From Lyngbya confervoides BDU141951 (GTDB taxonomy: Bacteria; Cyanobacteriota; Cyanobacteriia; Thermosynechococcales; Thermosynechococcaceae): DNA of 64,000 nt. Each line of letters begins with the position of its first letter. Positions within the stretch are counted from its first letter, which is position 1. The DNA is taken from assembly GCF_000817775.3 (NCBI RefSeq), contig NZ_JTHE03000029.1:1-64000 (forward strand), read 5' to 3'. The notes below the pieces were generated by a model that saw only the letters and a program-made list of their open reading frames with translations, ran no database searches and was not told the origin of the DNA. A program made the translations under genes and the position numbers. Below are positions 10,101 to 18,775 of this stretch, one piece after another.

Positions 10101-10272
10101 GCGTTTACACACTCAAACGCAATTTCCCGGAACTGGGATTGGCCTTGCCATCGTACAGCGGATTATTCATCGACACGGCGGCGAGATTTGGGCTGAAAGT
10201 CAACCCAACCAGGGAGCCACCTTCTACTTCAATTTGCCCCTTGTCCCGTCAGGTAGGATCCAAGCAGATTAG
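7123..10272 (+). CDS. Multi-PAS/GAF sensor histidine kinase (phytochrome-like kinase class)
   Basis: The protein has 1049 residues. One hydrophobic helix at about 53-75 probably anchors it. Next come PAS1 (about 107-225, ending GLDITRQKES), GAF (about 226-395), PAS2 (about 400-530, ending LLVDISDRR), PAS3 with PAC (about 545-665, ending GTHLDISDRKES), a short coiled coil and PAS4 (about 690-805). A HisKA domain carries the phospho-acceptor His830 in SVSHDLRAPLRHIGG. The HATPase has its N box at about 942-952 (LVNLISNAVKF), then VRDNGVGF and GTGIGLAIV. The GAF domain lacks an obvious bilin-binding Cys context, so a chromophore is not claimed. It is followed by two receiver proteins on the same strand and most likely signals to them. 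The true start could be one of several ATGs in the first 42 residues. Confidence 0.9.
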   Translation: MKFKTGLNPRHFPHRTGLVRECSGMTAGLLVPTMLGDQSSAMALCPAPNSLQIWVYAFAIALGLWGMSLLLLEGRKGFPQLLALLRGGGEANPSPYLPPYDEPSYQQLAEEMPALICRFLPDSTLTYVNTAYCDYFQKSPQELLGRQFLDLLPEDPRERQAAQAQYLSLTPECPSANYEHPVSRPDGSQGWHQWIDRAFFDDQGRPVSFQSIGLDITRQKESEAALRDRLAFEQILSTISQRLVELSLDELKTVMSDSLGQITQHAGFDRSYLVLLSADQSLGTMAYQWSAPGIDPFPPEWQQIPAEPFAWWMGHLTRLEAIQIPDAGLLPAAAEAERLALESVGTRSLLAVPLVCDHQLIGYIGFSTVGRPQSWTEDVVQRLKFAGELFAQALERWNAEQALRQSQQRLQALAANIPGVIYQYVLRPDGTDAFTYISPRCRELFELDPEAILADAAQAWAVLPPEDEISMRRSIAQSVETMAPWHWEGRFITASGQEKWVQGDSCPNRQADGSVLWDGLLVDISDRRRAAEIAQEQQAQLDLVVQASQVGFYVMDLRTQSSFVSPAYKEQLGYLPEDPQASPADWKDRLHPEDKEDSIAAFRAFLRQEKPYSLDFRLRHRDGSYRWIYSNATLIFDSTGQPVKVVGTHLDISDRKESEIEIRQLNGALAEQNQNLEFLVEQRTAELITFINALPDYIYVIENPEMTIRFCNDLLASTSFWETRSQTEGKTIFESFPADRSAYFATQNRQVFESGETLHIQESFTLQQQELHLDTYKIPLKSAKGEVYALIGSSRDVTELVVARRTLLERSRQLETINQELESFSYSVSHDLRAPLRHIGGFVQALQLHLQHYEALSDPKVAHYLKVIESSSHKMSALIDGLLTLSRLGRKTMILTAVPLCSLVNEAIQLTQTLADSQTSVHFVVGELPTVQGDTTLLQQVLVNLISNAVKFSQHHPAPQVEINSLPNGTVFVRDNGVGFQMDYADKLFGAFQRLHTQTQFPGTGIGLAIVQRIIHRHGGEIWAESQPNQGATFYFNLPLVPSGRIQAD

Positions 10273-10505
10273 AGAGAAAAACAGCGGGGCGAGGCAATGT
10301 TCTGGGAGAGAGACCGTCTTGCCAACGCAGCGCGAAGATCCAGCTCATTGGACTGGCACAGAGGCATTCCGGATTGAGACTGAACGAACTATGATTATTT
10401 CTTGTACGAGTAAAATTTAGGGCAAATACATCGGGACCGGAGTATCGCAGCAAAACTACCCCAGGTGCGTGCCTGCACCCTGTGAACATCTATCTTCTCA
10501 AACCC

Positions 10506-10943
10506 ATGAGCCATGCCTCACGATTATTGATTGTCGAAGACGATCCTAATGATTTGGAGCTAATCTGTTTAGCATTAGACGATTGTCCATTTTCGGGACA
10601 CATTGATGTTGCCAATGACGGAGAGCAAGCGCTGCACTATTTATATGGCCCTCCAGAGGCGTCCATGGCCTCCCCGCTGCCCCGCCTGGTATTGCTGGAT
10701 CTTAAACTTCCCAAAATTGATGGACGGCAGGTTCTAGAGCAGATCAGAGTCCGACCCCGGACCCGACATTTGCCCGTGGTCGTAATGACCTCCTCCGCAG
10801 AACCCAGAGATATTGAAGCCTGCTATGCTCTCGGTGCGAACAGCTATATTGTCAAGCCCCTGGAATTTCAGGAGTTTCAGGATGTCTCGCGGCAAGTGGG
10901 GGTCTACTGGATGCAGCTCAATCAACCTGTTTTGGTGTCCTAG
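10506..10943 (+). CDS. Single-domain response regulator (Rcp1-like)
   Basis: This is a stand-alone receiver of 145 residues without an output domain. The acidic pocket is VEDDPND (about residues 9-15), the phospho-acceptor is Asp65 in LVLLDLKLPKIDG, the switch Thr/Ser lies in VVVMTSS, and the conserved Lys is in IVKPLEF. Such receivers (Rcp1 type) pair with phytochrome-like kinases in cyanobacteria. The start MSHASRLL at 10506 was preferred over the upstream ATG at 10482, which adds eight residues. It lies between the kinase gene and a receiver-GGDEF-EAL gene, and so is probably the middle element of a phosphorelay operon. Confidence 0.9.
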   Translation: MSHASRLLIVEDDPNDLELICLALDDCPFSGHIDVANDGEQALHYLYGPPEASMASPLPRLVLLDLKLPKIDGRQVLEQIRVRPRTRHLPVVVMTSSAEPRDIEACYALGANSYIVKPLEFQEFQDVSRQVGVYWMQLNQPVLVS

Positions 10944-11049
10944 GGTTGAGGTCGGCCGCAGGACTCTTCAGGCTTCAATCTGGAAGGAGGGAACCTGCCA
11001 GCCTAATTCGTAGGGTAAGCTAAGGGTAAATTGCCGTCAATTCATCCTC

Positions 11050-13443
11050 ATGACTATTCTGCAACGGGAAAACGCTGCAATTCGGCCAGAGGTTTTGTCT
11101 ACCTCGTTAAAATTACTCCTGATCGAGGATGCGCCCGAGGATATTGAGCTGATCGTCCTGACGCTAGAATCCGCTGGGTTTAATTTCACCTACGATACGG
11201 CTCTCTCTGCTGAGCAATGTCGAAATTTTCTGCAAACTCGGGAGTACGATATTGTGCTCTCAGATTACCGATTGCCCCTTTTCAACGGTCGCCAGGCGTT
11301 TGATCTGCTGCAAGCGTCGCCACAGGAGATACCGTTTATTTTGGTGACGGGGAGTCTTGGGGAAGAAGCTGCCGTGGAGTGCATCAAGGCCGGGATGACA
11401 GATTATGTTCTCAAGGAGCGTTTATTTCGGCTGCCGACCGTTCTAGACCGCGCTTTAAAGGAGTTTGACCTGCGCCAACAGCAAAAGGCGGCGATCGCCC
11501 AAATTCAGCAGCAAGCCTGGCGTGATTCCATCGTCAATCACATTATTCAGTCGGTGCGTAAAACGCTTGTTCTCGACGAAATCCTTCAGAAAACCGTTGA
11601 TCAGCTCCATACCTCTCTGCAAGTCAGCCGCTGCTTAATTTTCAAACCTGCATCAACCGCAGAAAGAGCATCAGCCCCCTGCTACCTGAGCTCTGCAACG
11701 GTGAACCGCGAACAGCTCATCGGCCAGCCCTGCGCCCTGTACAGCTCCCATGAATCTTTGTTGATGCAGGATGAGACGGTAGTCATCCATAACCTGGCAG
11801 AGAACTATTCTGAAGCGCTGCAGGCGGAGGCTCAGTCCTTTGAGATCCAGTCGCTGGTGCTCGTACCGCTCATCTATCAACAAACCTACTGGGGAGGCAT
11901 TTGTCTACAGCAATGCGATCGGCAACGGACCTGGACACCGGTGGAGGTGGAACTCCTGGAAGCGGTGGCCAATCAATGTGCGATTGCCATTCATCAAGCG
12001 CAGCTTTATGAACAGGCTCAACGGGAGCTAGCTCAGCGCAAGCGGATCGAGGCACAGCTCCGCCATGATGCTTTCCACGATACCTTGACGGGGTTGCCCA
12101 ACCGAGCCTTGCTGCTGGAGCGATTGGAGCATGCCTTGCAGATGCAGCAGCGGCGATCCCGCCGCAGTGAAAACAAAGGCAGCGACAACAGCAGCCCATT
12201 GAAATTTGCCGTGCTGTTTCTGGATCTAGACCGCTTTAAGGTGATCAACGATAGCCTGGGACATAACGTCGGAGATGCCCTACTCAGGCAAGTTTCAACG
12301 ATTTTAAAGTCTTGCCTGCGCATGGGCGACATGGTGGCTCGCCTGGGAGGAGACGAGTTTGTCCTACTGTTAGAAGAGATTAACGATGCCACCGATGCCA
12401 TCGAAGTGGCCAAGCGCGTTCACCAGGCTTTTATCCCCTCAATTTCTCTAGAGGGACAGGAAGTTTTTGTCAGCACCAGTGTTGGGATTGCCATTAGCTC
12501 CCCGGCCTACAGAGATCCCACCCAGATGCTTAGAGATGCCGATCTTGCCATGTATCGGGCTAAACGTCAGGGGTGTGGCGGCTATGCCATCTTTGATGAG
12601 CCGATGCATCAGCAAGCCCTCCAACAGCTCCAGATTGAAACCGATCTACGCCATGCCCTAGAGCGCGGGGAACTTTGCGTTTACTTTCAGCCCATCGTTG
12701 CTCTGGATCATCAGGGGGTGCAGGGGTTTGAAGCCTTGGTCCGTTGGCAACATCCCACCTTGGGCTTGCTCTCGCCCGCCGTCTTTATTCCCCTAGCCGA
12801 AGATACAGGATTGATCCTGGAGATGGATTTTTGGGTCTTAGAAACAGCCTGCAAACAGCTACAGGCCTGGCAAGCAGCCTTTCCCCTAGGACAACCCCTC
12901 ACCATGAATGTCAATCTATCGGGCCGACAGTTTACCCGACCCGACCTTCTCGATCGAGTTGATCAGGTGTTACAAAACACGGGCATCCCAGGATCCTGTG
13001 TAAAGTTGGAAATTACCGAAACCGTCTTAATTGAAAACCCGCAGGGGGTGGCTGTTCTCCTGAGTGAGCTACAGGAGCGCAATATCCAGGTGTGCTTGGA
13101 CGATTTTGGCACAGGCTATTCCTCTCTCAGCTATTTAAATCGTTTTCCGGTGAACCAGCTTAAGATTGATCGCTCCTTTGTCGCCTTACTGGACACCCAT
13201 TCCCGTGAATCCTGGGAAGGGCAAACGCGGCCCTCTGAACAAACTGAAATTGTGCGGGCGATCGCAAATCTGGCCGCTAATCTAGGCTTGCAGGTCGTTG
13301 CGGAGGGGGTAGAAAACCAGGAACAGCTTCAGTATCTGCAATCAATTCACTGTGACAGTGCCCAGGGATATTATTTTGCCCCGCCCCTGGACAGCGATGG
13401 GGCTACCGAGTGGTTACAGCAGTTTTTGCAGCAATCCGGGTAA
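11050..13443 (+). CDS. Response regulator with GAF, GGDEF and EAL domains (c-di-GMP turnover)
   Basis: The 797-residue protein has a receiver domain (about 20-140, acceptor Asp72 in VLSDYRLP), a GAF domain (about 175-325), a diguanylate cyclase domain and a phosphodiesterase domain. The cyclase active site GGDEF is intact at 433-437, and the inhibitory RxxD site lies five residues upstream (RMGD). The EAL domain keeps E561-A562-L563, DDFGTGYSSLSYL, KIDRSF and VVAEGVE, so it also looks catalytically competent. Phosphorylation by the neighbouring kinase probably shifts the balance between c-di-GMP synthesis and breakdown, with effects on motility or aggregation (inference). Confidence 0.92.
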   Translation: MTILQRENAAIRPEVLSTSLKLLLIEDAPEDIELIVLTLESAGFNFTYDTALSAEQCRNFLQTREYDIVLSDYRLPLFNGRQAFDLLQASPQEIPFILVTGSLGEEAAVECIKAGMTDYVLKERLFRLPTVLDRALKEFDLRQQQKAAIAQIQQQAWRDSIVNHIIQSVRKTLVLDEILQKTVDQLHTSLQVSRCLIFKPASTAERASAPCYLSSATVNREQLIGQPCALYSSHESLLMQDETVVIHNLAENYSEALQAEAQSFEIQSLVLVPLIYQQTYWGGICLQQCDRQRTWTPVEVELLEAVANQCAIAIHQAQLYEQAQRELAQRKRIEAQLRHDAFHDTLTGLPNRALLLERLEHALQMQQRRSRRSENKGSDNSSPLKFAVLFLDLDRFKVINDSLGHNVGDALLRQVSTILKSCLRMGDMVARLGGDEFVLLLEEINDATDAIEVAKRVHQAFIPSISLEGQEVFVSTSVGIAISSPAYRDPTQMLRDADLAMYRAKRQGCGGYAIFDEPMHQQALQQLQIETDLRHALERGELCVYFQPIVALDHQGVQGFEALVRWQHPTLGLLSPAVFIPLAEDTGLILEMDFWVLETACKQLQAWQAAFPLGQPLTMNVNLSGRQFTRPDLLDRVDQVLQNTGIPGSCVKLEITETVLIENPQGVAVLLSELQERNIQVCLDDFGTGYSSLSYLNRFPVNQLKIDRSFVALLDTHSRESWEGQTRPSEQTEIVRAIANLAANLGLQVVAEGVENQEQLQYLQSIHCDSAQGYYFAPPLDSDGATEWLQQFLQQSG

Positions 13444-13697
13444 CTCCTGCGGCGTCAACATTGGTTTTTTGAAGCCCTACGCCAACGCGATCGCTCCTGT
13501 GCCGGATCAATCAGGTTAGCAATCTTGGTGGCCAGCTTTGGAATAGGTAGCATCTACCAACGTAGTCGGCAATCCGCGCACAATGCCATGAAGGGCCACT
13601 AGCAGGGAAAGTAGGACGTGGTCGAGGCTGTGTCAAAGGTGGACTGGGTGGAACTGGGTCCGAAGTTAATGCATAGGGAATTTTCTCTCAGGCGTGC

Positions 13698-15947
13698 TTA
13701 AACCGACAATCCAACGATAGTCAGCAATTTGTGCCAGTTCTGGCCAAGCCAGCCAGCTACTTCCACCATATGAGGCTGAAGTTTATCCATGGATTCAGCA
13801 AAACCTTCGGCCTTTTTAGCGTAGTCGAGGGCACGGCCCAGGGCCTGACCCACTTCGTCTTTGTCAGGTTGGGGCTTGTTAAGCTCGTCTTCAGCGTCTG
13901 AGAGCGCATTTTGGATTTTGCGCTGGTCTGCGGATACAAGCTGGGTCAGAATTTGCTGGAGCTCCAGCAGTTCTTGATGGATATCTACAGACTGGGGTTG
14001 CGGTAAGTTGGCACGCTGAATTTTGATGTCGGCTGTATTTTGGTCGCCAATGACACTGCCCACCATATCGCCCTGCACGCTGACATCGCGATCGCCCTGA
14101 TTTACACCACTAACGTTGCCCTTTGCATTGATGAGATTTCCTTGACCTCCGGACATAAAATCTCCTTGCTTTTGCTCAATAGTTAAAAAATTCGGGCGAG
14201 TAATGGCTTGTTTTAGCATTTCTTCCAAGCTTCGAATCCGGCTGTCTTTTTCCGCGAGCAAGAGCTTGAACTGTTCATCCGCTGGCAGGTCACGCACTTG
14301 ATCGTAGGTTTGGAAATATTGGTGGTGTAGCTCCGATTTATTGGCCTGTTCTTCAGTTTTAGCCCGCAGCATAAATTGATCGTCGCCACGAGATTCCATC
14401 GCTACAATTCTAAGTCCTGCATCTGGATTATCATCAGACAGGTGCTTAAAGGCGATCGCGATCGCCCTGGGGTCTATATTGCGGTTGTGGTAGAGATCCA
14501 GGGTATCGGTGAGAGGCTTGATAAAATCAGCAAAATCACCCTCTTCAAATTCTTGTTCCCAGTCATCAGGTTTCCTATGCGGGTTTTCGTAGGTTCGATC
14601 CTTTACCTGCCGCATAAACACAAAGCGACAGAACACTCCCTCTAAAAGCGTATGGGTTGTAATATTCCAATCTTCAATACAGGCAGCAGTCAAAGTAGCC
14701 CCAGTCAGATTTGCATTAGCCAGTTGTGCTTGCACTAGCTGTGCTCCCGTCAAATTCGCCTGTCTCAAGTCCGCGTCACTCAGATTTGCTTGGTAAAAAA
14801 TCGTGTTTTTTAAATCAGAATTAACCAGATTAACTTTACTCAGATCAGAACCCTTGAAACTTGCACTGTCTAAGTTCGCACCCTCTAAGTAAGCACCTCC
14901 TAAATTTTTCTGGTCAAAGTTTTGATTATGACCATCACCTGAGACTACTAATCTACACAACTGCATATCATTCAAAAGCGGAGAATTCGACTTTGAGCAT
15001 GAAAGATCTTTTGCCCCAAAAAAGCAAGTTTTGCTGATTTTCCCTCTTAAATCAGAGTGCTTCAGTTTTGCCCCAGTCAAATTTGCCTCAGACAGATCGG
15101 CATCCCCGAAGGTCGTTACAATTCCAGGATGCATCGAAAACAAAAATGATTTTTCTTTTAAAAAATCAACATAGTTTGCAAAATTCCCAATTCTTATTCC
15201 ATTGATTAGAAATCCAAAGAACAAAGTCGGAAAAGTATAGGTCAACCAATTTTGAGCCCCCTGAGCTATCTCATAATAATGCACTAGAACTGCAGCAACA
15301 ATCACAAGAGATATTGTAGAAAATGCAATCCCACGGTACATTTTTGTACTCAACTCTATGCGAAGAGGACAAAGCAAAGTCCCGACCAAGAATGAGCCCA
15401 AGAGTGGAACTATAAGTGTTCCCAAGCCTAAGAAGGCTAGAAAACCCAGCCAAAGCGCTAGTATTCCAGCCGAAAACAGAGGATTCACCCAATATCGGCG
15501 TTTTGAAAGCGGGAGTAGTAGTAGAAGCGTGATTGAAAAGATCAAAACGAAGCAGCTCCATAAATGGATTACCTCCTTTCGAAAACTGGATTCTCCTGTA
15601 ACTACTGGAGTAAATGCATGAGCACTAAATCCAACAAAAGCCGATGACAACAGAGCGACTAGCCAAAAAATAACCAGCCAACGTTTTCGTATACCGCACT
15701 GAACGCGCGACAAATTTGCACCTCGCAAATTTGCATGGGTAAAATTAACACCTTTCAGATTTGCTCCAGAGAAGTCTGATTCTTTTAAAGTAGAATTAGA
15801 AAAATTCACACCACGAAGATCAGCATTAGTGAAATCAGCTCCACTCAAATCTTTGTCACAAAAGCTTTGACCGCAGAGGTTGGCACCCTGGAAATTGCGT
15901 TCACCTTCAGCGTAGCGATTAAGAACTTCAGCAGCACGCATAGCCAA
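13698..15947 (-). CDS. Large membrane protein with two pentapeptide-repeat blocks and a coiled C-terminus
   Basis: This 749-residue protein starts with a pentapeptide-repeat block (about 17-85, units such as GANLK, GVNFT, GADFT). Five or six hydrophobic segments follow (about 90-250). A second pentapeptide block (about 275-425) is interrupted by a non-repeat stretch. A coiled coil lies near residues 555-585, followed by a low-complexity Asn/Gly/Asp run (GNLINAKGNVSGVNQGDRDVSVQ) and a helical end. Pentapeptide blocks fold as right-handed quadrilateral beta helices. The Gly/Asn run resembles linkers in cyanobacterial STAND/TIR/pentapeptide proteins, some of them defence-related, but no enzymatic domain is visible and I assign no function. 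Its base composition is more AT-rich than its neighbours in the membrane part. Confidence 0.85.
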   Translation of the reverse strand: MAMRAAEVLNRYAEGERNFQGANLCGQSFCDKDLSGADFTNADLRGVNFSNSTLKESDFSGANLKGVNFTHANLRGANLSRVQCGIRKRWLVIFWLVALLSSAFVGFSAHAFTPVVTGESSFRKEVIHLWSCFVLIFSITLLLLLPLSKRRYWVNPLFSAGILALWLGFLAFLGLGTLIVPLLGSFLVGTLLCPLRIELSTKMYRGIAFSTISLVIVAAVLVHYYEIAQGAQNWLTYTFPTLFFGFLINGIRIGNFANYVDFLKEKSFLFSMHPGIVTTFGDADLSEANLTGAKLKHSDLRGKISKTCFFGAKDLSCSKSNSPLLNDMQLCRLVVSGDGHNQNFDQKNLGGAYLEGANLDSASFKGSDLSKVNLVNSDLKNTIFYQANLSDADLRQANLTGAQLVQAQLANANLTGATLTAACIEDWNITTHTLLEGVFCRFVFMRQVKDRTYENPHRKPDDWEQEFEEGDFADFIKPLTDTLDLYHNRNIDPRAIAIAFKHLSDDNPDAGLRIVAMESRGDDQFMLRAKTEEQANKSELHHQYFQTYDQVRDLPADEQFKLLLAEKDSRIRSLEEMLKQAITRPNFLTIEQKQGDFMSGGQGNLINAKGNVSGVNQGDRDVSVQGDMVGSVIGDQNTADIKIQRANLPQPQSVDIHQELLELQQILTQLVSADQRKIQNALSDAEDELNKPQPDKDEVGQALGRALDYAKKAEGFAESMDKLQPHMVEVAGWLGQNWHKLLTIVGLSV

Positions 15948-16134
15948 CCCTAGCCCACAGAAAACATGAATATAGGTACTTTAGCATCCATATTTTCACG
16001 TAACTCTCAAAATCAGGTCAAAAATGACTTTGAGCCCCGATCAGATTTGGAATCTCATAGTCTAAACATTGATGCCCCTCGGACTTCGAAGATAGCGAAA
16101 GGGAGGCAAAGAGCAAAGACCAGGAGAAAACGAA
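15948..16134. other. Upstream region of the pentapeptide gene, no gene seen
   Basis: This AT-rich stretch sits between the pentapeptide gene start and the Uma2 pseudogene. It should contain the pentapeptide gene promoter; I see no distinct motif. Together with the pseudogene and the following 100 bases it makes a 579-base interval without an intact gene. Confidence 0.5.
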
Positions 16135-16410
16135 TTAATCTGTAGCCCAAAAAAACAGGCAACCAAACCCCGGCAAAACATCCTCTCCATCCAGCTCCAC
16201 TGGATAAGCCGCAACTTCAACCGACTGACCAAGCCGATAGACCTCGACCTGTTGATCTTGGGGATTAATCAACTAGCCCAGCCGCAAACCACTTGCCAAA
16301 TATTCCTGCATTTTGTCTTGGAGGACCTTGCGCCGATCGCGTTTAGAGCGCAACTCAGTTACAAAATCTGGACAAATTGGTGGAAATTTTTCGTTCTTCC
16401 TCAGTCAAAA
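16135..16410 (-). pseudogene. Degraded Uma2 family endonuclease fragment
   Basis: The minus strand from about 16410 to the TAA at 16135 encodes the C-terminal half of a Uma2 (DUF820) protein: LTEEERK, then after a one-base shift KFPPICPDFVTELRS, KMQEYLASGLRLG, a TAG stop where the family has Trp, then LINPQDQQVEVYRLGQSVEV and GEDVLPGF. Uma2 proteins have a PD-(D/E)xK nuclease-like fold and occur in many copies in cyanobacteria, often moved or decayed. Three lesions are visible: the missing 5' half, a frameshift in an A-run near 16390 and an in-frame TAG. It is not expected to yield a protein. Confidence 0.8.
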
Positions 16411-16526
16411 CAATTCATAGAACGGCTTATGGATAAGCTGCATAATCAGAGATAAGTTTAAGGCGATCGCGGTCACGGATTCACATCACCAATGACTGCC
16501 TGATTTTTAGCCCACGGGCCTCAACC

Positions 16527-17213
16527 CTAACCTTGTCCTAACTTGGGCTCAGTGCCCTTAAGCAATCGCTGAATATTAGACGAATGCCGCAGCACCACAT
16601 AAATACTGCCCGCGATGGCGAACACCAAATAGGGCAGCGGCTGATTGAATACCAGCATCCAGATTGGCAGGGCGATCGCTCCAGTGATAGAACTCAGCGA
16701 CACAATTCTAGACAGCGCCAGCATCATCCCAAAGGAGGCAAAGGTCGCGATCGCCACAGGCCAATGTAAAACCAGCAAGATCCCCAGGCTGGTTGCCACA
16801 GATTTTCCACCCGTAAACCTCAAAAAAATAGACTTGCTGTGGCCCAGTAAAGCCGCAAACCCGGCTAGCATCCGCACCCAGTACAACCCGTCTTGATGAG
16901 CGCTAAACCAAGAGGGACAATCGAGCCAACAGAACGAGGTTGGAAGCACTGCGGCGATCCCCTGAAAGAACAGAGGAACCAAGGCAATGGCGATCGCCCC
17001 CTTGGCCACATCCGCAGCAAACACCACCAGTCCTGGCCCCTTGCCCAGAACACGCAACACATTGGTAGCTCCAGTTGACCCAGACCCATGTTCCCGGATA
17101 TCAATCCCCTGCAAGCGCTTGGCCACCAGATAGCCCGTGGGGAAAGACCCCAGTAAATAGGCAGCCCCCAAAAATACTAAGGTCACCGCGCCCCAAATGA
17201 GTCCAGGCATCAT
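16527..17213 (-). CDS. plsY: Acyl-phosphate:glycerol-3-phosphate acyltransferase
   Basis: PlsY is an inner-membrane enzyme that transfers an acyl group from acyl-phosphate to glycerol-3-phosphate, the first acylation in phospholipid synthesis. From the ATG at 17213 it has about 228 residues and several membrane helices. The three family motifs are seen: GSFPTGYLVAKRLQGIDIREHGSGSTGATNVLR (about 20-55), LAGFAALLGHSKSIFLRFTGGKSVAT in the middle, and the C-terminal VVLRHSSNIQRLLKGTEPK. The start is placed after the stop of the upstream DUF3086 gene (13-base gap). It ends a probable operon mlaE-DUF3119-DUF3086-plsY, so lipid trafficking and lipid synthesis genes lie together. Confidence 0.93.
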   Translation of the reverse strand: MMPGLIWGAVTLVFLGAAYLLGSFPTGYLVAKRLQGIDIREHGSGSTGATNVLRVLGKGPGLVVFAADVAKGAIAIALVPLFFQGIAAVLPTSFCWLDCPSWFSAHQDGLYWVRMLAGFAALLGHSKSIFLRFTGGKSVATSLGILLVLHWPVAIATFASFGMMLALSRIVSLSSITGAIALPIWMLVFNQPLPYLVFAIAGSIYVVLRHSSNIQRLLKGTEPKLGQG

Positions 17214-17226
17214 CTCAACACCTTCT

Positions 17227-18294
17227 CTACTCAAACCAGTCAAAGCCACCGCGATCGCGCCGGGGCTGATTTTCTGGCGCAAACACGAGCCAAAACGGAT
17301 ATTGCAATAGCGCCAGGCTCACGCCGCCCTCCACATCATCCATCAAGATAAAGGGCAAGCAGTCCTCTGAGATCAGACGCTCCGCTTTTTGAGACAAGGA
17401 ATCCGCTGACTCAAACAGCATGACACCCCGCTCGGGGCCAAAATCGCCACGTCCTACCCCCAGACAGTCTTGCAACCCCCGCCGCCAATCTCCCAACCGT
17501 TCCGGAGTGTTGGCTAAAATTAGGGTGCGGACGCGATGCCCATAAAGATTGCGCAAGATGGAGATAATCGCGGAGGCCACCAAAATATTTTGCAGGCGAC
17601 TGGGCAGCGAGGGCAGCGCTCCTCTACCGCCAAACTTCAAAAACCACTGTTCGACGCGCTCCGCATGGATCGCCTCAAAGGTACGCCGTAGCTTCCAAGG
17701 AGGGCCGTAGTAGTCTGGCTCCTGCGTAAACTGGTTGATCAGCTTACGAATCTGGCGCGTTTCTGACTGGAAACTCTGCTGAGAAAACTGCGGCTCCGGT
17801 GCTGCCATAGGCTCTGCCGTCCGACTGCGCGGCGAGGGCTCCTGCGGATCTGCCCTGAAGCCTGGAGAACCGACACCGTCTGGTGAGGTCATGGGCAGAT
17901 CAAGCTGTTCCGCCGTGGTGACCAGATCCTGAAGACTCGCGACCAGATAGTCTTTAAAACCCTGTACACGAATGGCAATATCCTGCGAAACACCAGCAAA
18001 GCTTCTTTTCATTTCAGCTTGAACCCGCTCTTGGCGACGCTCTAACTGTTCGACAGACATCTGGAGGGCTCGTTGTCGCTCCTCTAGATCTGTGATGTTG
18101 GCCTGGGCTAAGCGCTCACAGACCGTTTCTAGGGATCGCAACTGTTGGGCCAGTAGCTGGGACTTTTCGGCCTTCAGGCTTTCTATTTCTGTCCGTAAGG
18201 TTTCCACCTCCGACTGCAGCGCACTGGGAAGATTGGCTGAGGGCGACCCCAGGCTATTGTCACGATTGATAGGGGATTGATCGGCGTTGGTCAC
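17227..18294 (-). CDS. DUF3086 family protein
   Basis: This cyanobacterial protein of unknown function has about 355 residues when started at the GTG at 18294, which lies 8 bases after the upstream stop. A TTG start at 18357 would overlap DUF3119 by 55 bases. A long coiled coil fills about residues 15-115 (LQSEVETLRTEIESLKAEKSQLLAQ...). A Pro/Ser-rich linker and a globular C-terminal domain of about 190 residues follow (RTFEAIHAERVEQWFLKFGGRGALPSLPSRLQNILVASAIISILRNLYG, VRTLILANTPERLGDWRRGLQDCLG, ending LVFAPE). It lies between DUF3119 and plsY. I recall the same gene order in other cyanobacteria, which suggests a role near the lipid transport/synthesis genes. Confidence 0.85.
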   Translation of the reverse strand: MTNADQSPINRDNSLGSPSANLPSALQSEVETLRTEIESLKAEKSQLLAQQLRSLETVCERLAQANITDLEERQRALQMSVEQLERRQERVQAEMKRSFAGVSQDIAIRVQGFKDYLVASLQDLVTTAEQLDLPMTSPDGVGSPGFRADPQEPSPRSRTAEPMAAPEPQFSQQSFQSETRQIRKLINQFTQEPDYYGPPWKLRRTFEAIHAERVEQWFLKFGGRGALPSLPSRLQNILVASAIISILRNLYGHRVRTLILANTPERLGDWRRGLQDCLGVGRGDFGPERGVMLFESADSLSQKAERLISEDCLPFILMDDVEGGVSLALLQYPFWLVFAPENQPRRDRGGFDWFE

Positions 18295-18302
18295 GGTCTC
18301 AC

Positions 18303-18755
18303 TTAATCGTTCTGCACTGAAGTTGAAGCCTCCCCGATGGAGCGGGTAGAGGAACAATGTTGCAGTAGAGCCGCCTTGAGCTGCTTGGCGTTAAACAGAA
18401 TGGGCAAAAAATGGATACTGCGGATTTCCTTAAAGTAAAACAGGATGGGCACAGGTTCCCAGAAGATCTGCCAGTGAAGCCACTGGTCGTAGGGGAAGTA
18501 CCGGATTTGCGTCTGGCCGCGATAGACCTCCAGGGCCGTATCGGTAAAGTGGAGACGTAAAATGGTCGCTTGAATGAACAGGAATAGGGCAAATAAGCCA
18601 GCCACAAGGCCGACCCAAGGGTTGAGACTCCCCAATCCAAGGGCGATCGCCCCAATTCCAGCGGGCACCCAATAACTAGGGGCCAGAACGATAGTCTGCG
18701 TGGGTGAGGGGGACTTCACAACAGGCACCTGCACGAGAGGACTTTCCTCAACCAT
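18303..18755 (-). CDS. DUF3119 family membrane protein
   Basis: This is a 150-residue cyanobacterial/plastid family protein of unknown function. After a short N-terminus (MVEESPLVQVPVVKS) a hydrophobic hairpin spans about 33-75 (YWVPAGIGAIALGLGSLNPWVGLVAGLFALFLFI). A beta-rich PH-like segment follows (LRLHFTDTALEVYRGQTQIRYFPYDQWLHWQIFWEPVPILFYFKEIRSIHFLPILF). Start at the ATG 18755, 20 bases after the mlaE stop; earlier starts run into mlaE. Its fixed position after the MlaE-like permease suggests membrane-lipid homeostasis (inference). Confidence 0.85.
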   Translation of the reverse strand: MVEESPLVQVPVVKSPSPTQTIVLAPSYWVPAGIGAIALGLGSLNPWVGLVAGLFALFLFIQATILRLHFTDTALEVYRGQTQIRYFPYDQWLHWQIFWEPVPILFYFKEIRSIHFLPILFNAKQLKAALLQHCSSTRSIGEASTSVQND

Positions 18756-18775
18756 ACCGCTATCCGCCCTGCTTA

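Noticed and set aside
13444-13697. Possible transposase remnant; the minus strand around 13520-13600 reads ALHGIVRGLPTTLVDATYSK
   Set aside because: The fragment is too short and matches no family I can name; no terminal inverted repeats were seen.
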